Source of the DNA: Roseivirga sp.
Lineage (GTDB): Bacteria > Bacteroidota > Bacteroidia > Cytophagales > Cyclobacteriaceae
Assembly: GCA_021404565.1 (NCBI GenBank)
Contig: JAAWWF010000028.1
Span: 124,001-188,000, forward strand
Direction: 5' to 3'
DNA length: 64,000 nucleotides
Part shown: positions 18,101 through 25,367 of the stretch, piece by piece
How positions within the stretch are numbered: the stretch's first letter is position 1
Layout: each line of letters opens with the position of its first letter
Notes under the pieces: generated by a model
The model's database searches: none
What the model saw: the letters and a program-made list of their open reading frames with translations, nothing else
Told to the model about the DNA's origin: nothing
Program-made: the position numbers and the translations under genes

Positions 18101-18482
18101 CATTTTCTCCGGTGCCTACCCACACCACATGCGGATTATTGGGATCTATGGTCACACAGCCAGTGGAGTAGGAGCCCTGTCCGTCAAAAACAGATTCCCA
18201 GGTAACCCCGGCATTGGTGGTTTTCCAGACTCCACCCGAGGCTACTGCCACATAGCGAATGTTTTCATTTTCAGGGTGTATGGCAATATCGGCTATGCGA
18301 CCAGACATAAAGCCCGGGCCGATGCCTCTGAATTCCAGACCAGCAAAGGTGGATGCCTCCAGTGTGGAGGTTGGTTTTGCAGCAGGAGTATTGCCGCGTT
18401 TTCTGCGCTGTGCAAGTGCATTGTTAGTAATAAAAAGACTGGCTATCAGCAGGCACAGAAGTGGGGTAATTCGGTTGTTCAT
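15198..18482 (-). CDS. Exported VPS10/sortilin-like BNR-repeat protein
   Basis: A 1,094-residue protein with a signal peptide (MNNRITPLLCLLIASLFITNNALAQ). Residues about 45-740 form one or two large propellers marked by repeated Asp-boxes (TTNAGVTW, SEDGGNSW, SIDGGKNW, SEDAGETW, STDRGATW, SKDGGKTF, TENGGESW, SIDAGNEW). A beta-rich domain follows (about 780-940), then a helical, coiled-coil-like tail (about 960-1090). This is a common Bacteroidota secreted or periplasmic family, often wrongly called glycosyl hydrolase. It may bind peptides or glycans; no catalytic residues can be named. It is the only other Asp-box protein here besides the one at 10959. Confidence 0.85.
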   Translation of the reverse strand: MNNRITPLLCLLIASLFITNNALAQRRKRGNTPAAKPTSTLEASTFAGLEFRGIGPGFMSGRIADIAIHPENENIRYVAVASGGVWKTTNAGVTWESVFDGQGSYSTGCVTIDPNNPHVVWVGTGENDGGRHIGFGDGIYRSEDGGNSWTNMGLKSSEHLSKIIVHPGNSDVIYVASQGPLWSKGGERGFYKSIDGGKNWKRTLGDDEWMGVTDMVTDPRNPDRIYAATWQRHRTIAAYMGGGPKTALYRSEDAGETWTKLSSGLPSGKMGKTGLAISYHNPDVIYAAIELDRRTGGLYKSTDRGATWAKQSDAVSGATGPHYYQELYASPHHEGWLYLMDTDVQISKDGGKTFTRLNTEHKHVDNHALAFKKNDPDYLMIGTDGGIYESFDLGAQWRFFPNLPVTQFYKVAVDDAAPFYNIYGGTQDNSTQGGPSRTDNFQGIENSDWSVVLNWDGHQPATEPGNPDIIYAERQEGTLSRVDMTTGEVIDIQPQPSADEDYERFNWDAPILVSPHKPSRIYFASQRVWKSENRGDSWTAISGDLTKNEERLELPIMGGKQSWDSPWDVLAMSNYNTITSLAESPVEAGVIYAGTDDGRVQVTENGGESWRNIDVSNMPGVPATAFVNDIKADLFDANTVYVVLDNHKYGDYQPYIAKSTDRGATWSSIKSNLPDRTLLWRIVQDHVNSALFFLASEFGVYFSIDAGNEWTMLTGGMPTISFRDLAIQRRENDLVAASFGRGFFILDDYTALRGVSKEQLAQEATLFKPRKALWYIPRSHLDFDTPKGSLGSQLYMAPNPDFGAVFTYYLKDDLHSKKAKRQATEKPLSEAGQDIPFPGWDAVKAEAEEQGPHVWLVIKGTDGKVIRRVSAETSKGFHRVSWDLKYPAAGAISLEGENTGFTSLMVAPGSYSATLYKQVDGEVSQLGEPVTFEVEQLREGALAGSSPTETATFWRAYENASKEASKLTLSLTNAMSKAAAMQTALRQSSATPGTLDKEISQLRQRLLDINTAYNGNAGKNQMGAKTRPTIGARLFTLEVGVANSTYGPTATHQQTLKIVNDQLATLNGQLDAAKTEMDRLIKNLIAAGAPWIER

Positions 18483-18614
18483 GGTTGAAAAATTTGAATA
18501 GTCTCAAATTAGGAGGATGGAGTGGAAATAAAAAGTGGAGCATTGTGTAACAGGGACGGATTTTTGAAAAGTGATGGGTTTCACATATCAAACACGACCA
18601 ATGCGACTACACCT

Positions 18615-19961
18615 TTAATCAGGATAAACAACCATAGATTGGTTGTGAAACTGATAACACTCAGTTAAAGAATCCCCGTTAACTAAATATCCAATTCGGG
18701 CTTGAAAAATGGTTTTTGGTAAATCTGAAAGAGGAAGTTTGAATATATGTTCTGACGATTGCGTGTATGAATAAAAGGCTTCATCATCAACAATAAAGAG
18801 AAAACCTTTAATAAGGCCATCAGGATGTGCCAGAGCCTTGAATGGAATTAAAAGCGAGTCATTTTGTGTAAAGATTGGTTTAGCATAGAAACCAACCGAT
18901 TGATCTGGCTCCACAACGAGGCAATCGTATTCTTCTACAGTAGGCTCAACTTGCCCCGTCTTGGTTTTGACACTGATTTTAGCTCTATTGCTCCAGTAGT
19001 CAGAAGTATTTATAACATTGAATGACGATATGTAAGTTTGAGCAATTGAAGCGAATTGTAATGAGTCTTGCAAATGGCCGTTAAAACGAGCCACACCTCT
19101 GTATGAATATTCCGGAGTGAAACTTAGTGACTCAAATGTTACATTCCGGCTTTCACTGTCATAGACGGTCCAAAAGGTTCCTTTTTCATTTTGATCAAAG
19201 TGTAATATGCTTTTTGACCCGGTTGAATTTATCGATGTCAGATATTCAACAAACCCTTGTCTGTCGGTTATACTGGATTGAAGAGAGAACAGTGTCATTA
19301 TCATTCCGTACTTCTTAAGTTCCAGTCCCAGTGAGAGTGTCGAATTCTTTTGACCAATTTCGATCCTGTTATCTGGCTCAGATGGAAAATAAATGCTGGC
19401 CCCTGAATATTGTTCTGTATATGTCCGAGGTTGATCAGAATTGGCCAAAAGCATTGAGTCAATCTTATATTCCCAGAGCCACTGCTTGCTTATGTTAATA
19501 CTGTGGCCCGATTCAAGATCATACCTGGCTTGCATCTGTCGTTCCTGACGTCTGAATATGGCCATCTGTTTTTTATAGGCACTGAACCCCATACCTGGGT
19601 TTTTCCTGATGAATTGATTCATCTTTCGGGCGAAAACTTCAGTAATGTTGAAGTGGTATTGCTCATGATTTAAAGCATACACCTCGGTGCTATCTAATGT
19701 GGTCCACGATTGTTGATTGTCCTGGCCAGCGTATGCACGATACCCAGTGTTTGGTGTAGGTTCCAGATAAATATCCGAATAGATAACTGCTGCGTACTCG
19801 GTGAATGGGTTTACTTTTCCCTGAAAGTCATCCCAGGTGAGTTGACGCCATTCTGTAATTATAACTTTCTTGAAATAATTCGTCTGATATATCGCCAAAC
19901 TAACCAGAAAGAGTGATGATCCTATCAACATTATTAGTTTGATTCTCAGAGTACTTCCCAT
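18615..19961 (-). CDS. Membrane-anchored HExxH protein, DUF922-like
   Basis: A 448-residue protein. An N-terminal hydrophobic segment (8-26) anchors or exports it. Next comes WRQLTWDDFQGKV, typical of DUF922-like putative zinc proteases, and the zinc motif NHEQYHFNITE (H99, E100, H103). The rest (about 160-448) is beta-rich and not recognised, so the protein is far longer than a lone DUF922 domain. It overlaps the upstream membrane-protein gene by 16 bases, so the two are coupled. Protease activity is an inference from HExxH. Confidence 0.65.
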   Translation of the reverse strand: MGSTLRIKLIMLIGSSLFLVSLAIYQTNYFKKVIITEWRQLTWDDFQGKVNPFTEYAAVIYSDIYLEPTPNTGYRAYAGQDNQQSWTTLDSTEVYALNHEQYHFNITEVFARKMNQFIRKNPGMGFSAYKKQMAIFRRQERQMQARYDLESGHSINISKQWLWEYKIDSMLLANSDQPRTYTEQYSGASIYFPSEPDNRIEIGQKNSTLSLGLELKKYGMIMTLFSLQSSITDRQGFVEYLTSINSTGSKSILHFDQNEKGTFWTVYDSESRNVTFESLSFTPEYSYRGVARFNGHLQDSLQFASIAQTYISSFNVINTSDYWSNRAKISVKTKTGQVEPTVEEYDCLVVEPDQSVGFYAKPIFTQNDSLLIPFKALAHPDGLIKGFLFIVDDEAFYSYTQSSEHIFKLPLSDLPKTIFQARIGYLVNGDSLTECYQFHNQSMVVYPD

Positions 19962-20611
19962 TTCAAAAATCTAAATAAGTACTTAAACAAAGAGACTATA
20001 CCTTCTAAAATCAATGCCAAAAAAGAAAAGACAAGAATGAAACCGAATACATCAATAAGGTTTTCGAAAAAAGGGGGGGACCCATTGTTCACGAGCAAAT
20101 CATATAGGGTGATAGAAATTGTGAGGGCACTAAAAAGCACAATATCGTTGATGCATCGTCCTATATAGTTATTACTATGGTTATGGTCCTTTTTATAGAG
20201 TACATGTGCCAGTAGGAATGAAAAAACCATTAGAATCACCGTGATGATCCTAATGAAAATATACAAATCCGGCCCATAGTTAAAGTATCTGGCTAGCAAG
20301 AGTATGGCGAGCATCATTGTGCTCACGGATAAAATCGTCAGAAAATCCTTGAACCCAAGGGACTTAAAGTAAGGTGTAGGGTTGAAAGGATGAACTGGCC
20401 TTTTCTTTTTTTTCGGCTGTATTAGGCTCTGTGACTGTGGACTCTTTACTTCTTCAATACGCTCGACAACTTGTCCGCTTACCCTCCGCTCTTCCAAAAT
20501 GATTTTAGCAGCTTGTTTGGCATCCGCGGAATAGTCAACGTCCACAACAATAGCCTGTAGTTCGTTGTCTGCTTTGTTTTTAAAACGTGCTAAAAAGAAG
20601 TCTACCGCCAT
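19946..20611 (-). CDS. Four-helix integral membrane protein of unknown function
   Basis: A 221-residue protein. The soluble N-terminal part contains DNELQAIVVDVDYSADAKQAAKIILEER, a motif seen at the start of several Bacteroidota membrane proteins, followed by a basic stretch (QPKKKKRPVHP). Four hydrophobic helices follow between about 92 and 215. No enzyme motif is seen. It overlaps the start of the HExxH protein by 16 bases, suggesting that the two work together at the inner membrane. Confidence 0.6.
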   Translation of the reverse strand: MAVDFFLARFKNKADNELQAIVVDVDYSADAKQAAKIILEERRVSGQVVERIEEVKSPQSQSLIQPKKKKRPVHPFNPTPYFKSLGFKDFLTILSVSTMMLAILLLARYFNYGPDLYIFIRIITVILMVFSFLLAHVLYKKDHNHSNNYIGRCINDIVLFSALTISITLYDLLVNNGSPPFFENLIDVFGFILVFSFLALILEGIVSLFKYLFRFLKWEVL

Positions 20612-20702
20612 AGGATAGAAATGAAGAGGTAGTTAAAATGAACGAAGTCTAAGAAAGTGAGAATTGGTGTGAAATGGAAATTTTGAAAAAGAAACGAATT
20701 AC

Positions 20703-21137
20703 TTATCCAGCAAACCAACTAAACCCGAGACTGAACCTTAACTGCTCAGGAAACATGCTCTCTAGTCTTTGTTTCAAGTCAGCTGAGACAAACAACAAGT
20801 GACGGAATTGCCAAATCTGATCTCCGAAACACTCTGTGGTTTTGATCTTTTCTGGGTTGATATGTTCCTTGATAACTAACTCTTGATAGTCGACCCACTG
20901 ATCTCCCGTAGATGCTCTAAGTATGTTTGCCGGTTTAATCTCCAATTGATCTCTTAACAGACAATCAAAGGCAGGGATAAGGGATTGATGGGCCAGGGTG
21001 TAGTCGCTACCGGTTAACAAAGGAACGAATAGACCAAACTGAATAATTCGAAAATGCCCAGGTTGACTCTTCCAAAGGTTCAATTGGGAGGCATCTTTGG
21101 AGCTTACATGCCAGATATCATTCATATCTTCACTCAT
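20703..21137 (-). CDS. Hypothetical protein, 144 residues
   Basis: A soluble protein with no signal peptide or membrane helix that I do not recognise. It is rich in aromatics, with two closing strands (LFVSADLKQRLESMFPEQLRF and LGFSWFAG). The tail vaguely recalls imm11-type immunity proteins, but I would not name it so. It starts inside the stop of the serine hydrolase gene (4-base overlap), so it is translated with it. Confidence 0.5.
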   Translation of the reverse strand: MSEDMNDIWHVSSKDASQLNLWKSQPGHFRIIQFGLFVPLLTGSDYTLAHQSLIPAFDCLLRDQLEIKPANILRASTGDQWVDYQELVIKEHINPEKIKTTECFGDQIWQFRHLLFVSADLKQRLESMFPEQLRFSLGFSWFAG

Positions 21138-22231
21138 TCCAGAATAATCTTCCCCACAGCCGCGATCAGTGCTTCGCGTGGTAGTTTATCGCTGTTGCCG
21201 GCAATGATGATGGCCCTGTCACTGTCTGGTAATAGCACAAATGCAGCGCTATAACCAGAGCCACCCCCAATATGGCTTACGGACCTTTGGCCTCCCACAG
21301 TTCCGATAAAACACCCCAGGCCGGCAGCGGCTTTCATCGTATCCCAGCCGGTTTTTAAATGCGGTTTCCAAAGCTCCTTGTAGCTTTCCTCTTTCAGTAT
21401 TTGTGTGTCCTGATAAGTCCCTTTGTTCAGGTGTAGCTGTGCCCAGATGGCCATATCCTCAATTGAGGAGTAGAGTATACCATTTCCTGTTTTTCGAGGA
21501 TCATGTTGTTCCGGAATCTCCATTCTTACCAGCTGAGGAGCATCTGCAGAATTTAAACTGTGACCATGGGCGATTGTTCCCGCAGATGCGCCTGAGGCTA
21601 GAGAGGTGTGCTCCATGCCCAGAGGAGTGAGGATGTTCTCATTGATATAGTCTGGAAAGCTCTGATCTTGCTGATGGGCTATTAACTGCCCTAGACTGTA
21701 GAAAGCCGCATTGCTATAGCTGAGTTTATAACCTGGAACATCTGCCAGTTTCAAATCACCGGCCTCCAGTTGTCCATTGGCAGCAGCAGGTTTATCCGTA
21801 AACTGCAGACCCGAACTATGCGAGAGCATTTGCCGGACCGTAGCCAGCTCAAGTCCTTCAAAAGGACCTTTCCAATAGCTTGATGCAGATTTATCCAAGG
21901 CCAACTGACCATTCTCCGCTTGCTGCAGTGTGGCTGTGGCGGTAAAGGTTTTTACAATAGAGGTGAAGTTGAATTCATCAGTCGTTTTCAAGGTTTTTGC
22001 TGTTTCTATGTCGCTTACACCATAAGCTGCGCTGTACAATACATCTTTTGCTGATACAACAGCTACTGCGATACCCGGTGTTTGTCCTCCAGCAACAGTT
22101 GCCTGAAGTAAACTGTCCAGACTGGATTTCATATCAGCCAGATCTGCCTGACTGACTTGCTCCGAATTGGATGTGCAATTCGTTAGGGACAGCGTCAGAA
22201 GACAAAGGACGAAAGAGATAGTATACTTCAT
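21134..22231 (-). CDS. Lipoprotein serine hydrolase, beta-lactamase fold
   Basis: A 365-residue lipoprotein: the signal peptide ends in the lipobox LTNC (C19). The catalytic set is SIVK (S91, K94), YSN in LSYSNAAFYSLG and HIGGGSG near residue 327. It is shorter than the paralogue at 8493, lacking the C-terminal extra domain. It is probably a periplasmic or outer-membrane-tethered peptidase or esterase. It sits nine bases after an alpha/beta hydrolase and overlaps the 144-residue unknown, in a likely operon of exported hydrolases. Confidence 0.85.
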   Translation of the reverse strand: MKYTISFVLCLLTLSLTNCTSNSEQVSQADLADMKSSLDSLLQATVAGGQTPGIAVAVVSAKDVLYSAAYGVSDIETAKTLKTTDEFNFTSIVKTFTATATLQQAENGQLALDKSASSYWKGPFEGLELATVRQMLSHSSGLQFTDKPAAANGQLEAGDLKLADVPGYKLSYSNAAFYSLGQLIAHQQDQSFPDYINENILTPLGMEHTSLASGASAGTIAHGHSLNSADAPQLVRMEIPEQHDPRKTGNGILYSSIEDMAIWAQLHLNKGTYQDTQILKEESYKELWKPHLKTGWDTMKAAAGLGCFIGTVGGQRSVSHIGGGSGYSAAFVLLPDSDRAIIIAGNSDKLPREALIAAVGKIILE

Positions 22232-22240
22232 ATCAGCGGG

Positions 22241-23152
22241 TTATTTGATTAAAGAAAGCCAAAGATTGGCAATGGCCATATTGGGTAACCAAACGGTTAC
22301 TCCTTCGTAACGCCTGCCTTTTTTAAAGGCTTTCACCTTTTGTGAGGCTATTTCTCCTACATATCCTTCCGGGTAGAGGGGCACCAATGGACTGCCTGTT
22401 TTGGCCGGAAGCCTCAGAGGTATGATCTGATCAAAGTACTTGAGTGCAAAGGTTTCTGATTGGGCAAACTGATGTCCAACTCCCGGTTCTTCCGCAAACA
22501 TCCATTGGGCGCCAAACCTTCTGTTGATAGAAAAGATACCTCTTACAATGTCATTGCGATAGGGGTTATCCACTTCACCGGTAAGAAATACCCCCGGTAC
22601 AGCCCGGGTCGCCTCGGAAGCAAGAGCTGTATAGTACACACCACCCTTATTCACGATAAAGGAGATAATCCTTTCGGGTATCCAGCAAGCCAGCTCATAG
22701 TTCACCTCCCCGCCCGCAGAAACACCCCAGAGTGCCATTGGCGCATCGGCCAGCTCCTTATGACCACTTTTGGTTGCAAAACGCTTAAGTACATCTAGTA
22801 AGGCTTGTCCACTGCCTTTGCTCACATCAGCGTAATGTTCAATGGCTCTGTTTCCACTGGCTTTATCTGTAAAGTAACAGCTCACCAATGCCATGCTGTG
22901 CTCATTGGCCAGTGCCTGCCATTCCGGCTTGTTTACCATGTCCCTGCCATCACCATTCGAACCGGGAACAAGAAGAATAATGCCACGGACATTCCTGGTT
23001 TCTTCACCTATCCAAAGCCGGAAAGCGGCCTTTGCAAAGTTGTTACCATTTGAGACACTGTCATCGAGCACGATTTGCCCATAGGAGCTTATCATCGTGC
23101 AGGAGAGGAATGTAAGGACCAGAAAACATCTGGTGATTAACTTTCTGCTCAT
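22241..23152 (-). CDS. Exported alpha/beta hydrolase
   Basis: A 303-residue protein with a signal peptide (MSRKLITRCFLVLTFLSCTMISSYGQ). Landmarks are LLVPGSNGDGRD (oxyanion region, with GSNG in place of HG), the nucleophile elbow WGVSAGGEV (S145) and a late GVGHQFAQS histidine. It resembles the esterase/PHB-depolymerase-like family of exported hydrolases; substrate unknown. It lies 12 bases after the LamG-like lipoprotein gene and nine before the serine hydrolase, so they are probably one transcript. Confidence 0.8.
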   Translation of the reverse strand: MSRKLITRCFLVLTFLSCTMISSYGQIVLDDSVSNGNNFAKAAFRLWIGEETRNVRGIILLVPGSNGDGRDMVNKPEWQALANEHSMALVSCYFTDKASGNRAIEHYADVSKGSGQALLDVLKRFATKSGHKELADAPMALWGVSAGGEVNYELACWIPERIISFIVNKGGVYYTALASEATRAVPGVFLTGEVDNPYRNDIVRGIFSINRRFGAQWMFAEEPGVGHQFAQSETFALKYFDQIIPLRLPAKTGSPLVPLYPEGYVGEIASQKVKAFKKGRRYEGVTVWLPNMAIANLWLSLIK

Positions 23153-23164
23153 TATAAAACGGAT

Positions 23165-24022
23165 TTATAATATGGACCTGATCCCACCTTCAAGTGAGTA
23201 AAGTTCTGTTATTTGTTCCGGGCTAAAAGGCTTATTAAAGATGGATAACTCATCTATGAGACCTACAAAGCTCAACCCGAGATAGATATTTGAATTTTCA
23301 AGTTCCCAGGTGAAAGGGTCATCGTGGCCGTTTACCGTCCCCTTATTTTTACCATCGAGGTAAAGACTGTAGGTAGCCTCGGCCGTTCCCAAAGCTGCAT
23401 AGGTAATAGCCACGTGTGTCCAGGTCTCTTTGGTAAAAGGAGGTTTATCCACCACAGCCAGTCTTTTATTGAATTCTTCCGTAGCGGATGTGAGGACTGT
23501 ATCCTGTTCCCAGGAGACTTTATCTCCAATCACACCAAGTCTGAATTGCCGGGGCTCATCTCTGGTGAAATCCACCCAGATAGACGCATCATTATAGGCA
23601 ACATCTGTGATTTGGATAGGGTCTGTAAAACCGGGCTCCAATTCGTTTTCAGGATCTACCCTGAGCCAGAATGAAATGGTGCCTGACCAGCTTTGGGCAT
23701 TATAAGCAATGTTGTCTTTGCTCTTATAGAAAGCTACTCTCGGATTTCTTTTGGTAAACCTCAGCGCATCACCTTGTTTACCTGCCCCTTTGATAATCTG
23801 ATGAATCTCGTTATCTAGCCCTTCAATTACTTTGTCAGGTTCTCTTCTGGAGGGAGCAGAGTAGAGCTTATTGTCTCCCAGGGCATAATCAGCCTCTGTA
23901 CCCTGATCAAAGGATGCATAAAGAGTCAATGATTCTTTCAAATAGGCCGAACGGTCAGATTGGCAGGAGAAGGTGAGAAGGGCGAGCAGCAAAAGGCTGG
24001 TTAGTATTCCGGAGTTTTTCAT
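23165..24022 (-). CDS. LamG/concanavalin-like lipoprotein
   Basis: About 285 residues. The ATG at 24022 begins a lipoprotein signal (MKNSGILTSLLLLALLTFSC, lipobox FSC); an ATG at 24133 would add 37 implausible residues. The body is one concanavalin-like jelly roll: ESLTLYASFD at the start, SGTISFWLRV, TWTHVAITYAAL, YSLYLDGKNKG and FVGLIDELSIFNKPFS at the end. Such domains bind polysaccharide or peptide. It heads the likely operon of exported hydrolases. Confidence 0.8.
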   Translation of the reverse strand: MKNSGILTSLLLLALLTFSCQSDRSAYLKESLTLYASFDQGTEADYALGDNKLYSAPSRREPDKVIEGLDNEIHQIIKGAGKQGDALRFTKRNPRVAFYKSKDNIAYNAQSWSGTISFWLRVDPENELEPGFTDPIQITDVAYNDASIWVDFTRDEPRQFRLGVIGDKVSWEQDTVLTSATEEFNKRLAVVDKPPFTKETWTHVAITYAALGTAEATYSLYLDGKNKGTVNGHDDPFTWELENSNIYLGLSFVGLIDELSIFNKPFSPEQITELYSLEGGIRSIL

Positions 24023-24144
24023 AGCAAAGGTCAATGGCTTGAATATAGACCATTTTTTAATGCGATAAATCGAAATGCTTTGATCGGTAGTATAGTAGGA
24101 CTGTAACAAAGATGTTCTGTCAGATGGAGACATTTTTAGTTCTA

Positions 24145-25299
24145 TTATTCTCCGGTTTTAGGCTTTCGATGTGCTGGATTCTTAGAGTTGTACCACTCAA
24201 TATGTGTCAGCTTATCGCCATTGATCAGAATCATTCCGACTTCCCGATCTTTACCCAGACCCCAAAAATCAAGATTGATAAGTACTAGTCCATTACCATA
24301 ATCCGTGCTGATTGGATTGTGAACGTAAAGGTTGTCAGCAAACAGGGGATCTGATACAGATATTGTATTTCCCTGAATTTCAGTGATAAATGTAACGCCT
24401 CGCCAGCGCGTCAGATAAAGGTGTTGTCTGTTATGGTTGAAGAGAGCAAATAGTTGAATGCTGTAAAAATCAAACTTGCTCTCTCCGTAATTTGTGCTGT
24501 CCAGAAAGCCCAAATGCTGTTTTTGATAGGGTGATAGGTCAAACGGATCCAAATCACTTAATCTGGTCAGTTTCCTGGGGTCAGGAATGAGGCGTAAGTC
24601 GGAAAAGCCGACACCATGCCCTAAAGATGATAAAACTTTGTATGCACCGTCTTCCAGTACTATAGACCGGGCACACATGGCATCTGTCAGGTAAGTCTCC
24701 TGTGTAGCCTTTTGATAGAAGTAGATAGTACCTCCAAACTCTCCATAGCAATCACAGCTAATAAGAAAGCTACTGTCTTCGAAAAGAATTTTTTGAGGAG
24801 CTTTTGGAATATATCGATCGTAAGGTTCCCACTTGTCATTTTCGTTAAACACATAATGTCCCAAGCCAGATTTGGCTACCAGTTTTCCGTCCAACAGCCA
24901 TAGGTATTCTGAATCCAGCTGATTGAGTCGATTTTCAAAGGAGCGATTTCTTTGAAAGGTGTTGATATCAATACAAGAGAACTTGCCGGATTCGAACAGG
25001 CTGATAATATGTTGCTTGTAGATGACCGAATATGAAACAGGATAGGGCTCAGGTCCGGTAGGGTTTTTGATTCTGAGCTTTTGCTTTTCAAAAACCGGAG
25101 AGTCCGTTGTCAGGTGAATATTGAAACGATCACTTAGGTAGATGTCCGGAGGTGATATGTCTCCGTTCCATGAGGACACAGAGTCCAAATGATCAATGAG
25201 GTCGTCAAAAGTCCTGTTCAAAACCTCTGGTCGGTTTGATGGAGAGCAGGCATTCAGAAAAAGCAAAACCATCAGTGCCAGACTGTATTTCTTGGGCAT
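24145..25299 (-). CDS. Lipoprotein of unknown function
   Basis: A 384-residue lipoprotein: MPKKYSLALMVLLFLNACSPS with the lipobox LNAC. The mature part is beta-rich with many aromatic residues, and no known domain is recognised. A CDCYGEFGG stretch near residue 182 is the only other cysteine-rich spot. It is followed on the same strand by the LamG lipoprotein, 122 bases away from its preferred start. It is preceded by the stop of the last permease gene of the PadR cluster. Confidence 0.6.
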   Translation of the reverse strand: MPKKYSLALMVLLFLNACSPSNRPEVLNRTFDDLIDHLDSVSSWNGDISPPDIYLSDRFNIHLTTDSPVFEKQKLRIKNPTGPEPYPVSYSVIYKQHIISLFESGKFSCIDINTFQRNRSFENRLNQLDSEYLWLLDGKLVAKSGLGHYVFNENDKWEPYDRYIPKAPQKILFEDSSFLISCDCYGEFGGTIYFYQKATQETYLTDAMCARSIVLEDGAYKVLSSLGHGVGFSDLRLIPDPRKLTRLSDLDPFDLSPYQKQHLGFLDSTNYGESKFDFYSIQLFALFNHNRQHLYLTRWRGVTFITEIQGNTISVSDPLFADNLYVHNPISTDYGNGLVLINLDFWGLGKDREVGMILINGDKLTHIEWYNSKNPAHRKPKTGE

Positions 25300-25367
25300 A
25301 TTTCTGAATATCTACAGAAATATGCCGTTACATAGGGTTTTAACCTTCTTTAACTCAGTTTTTGGGA

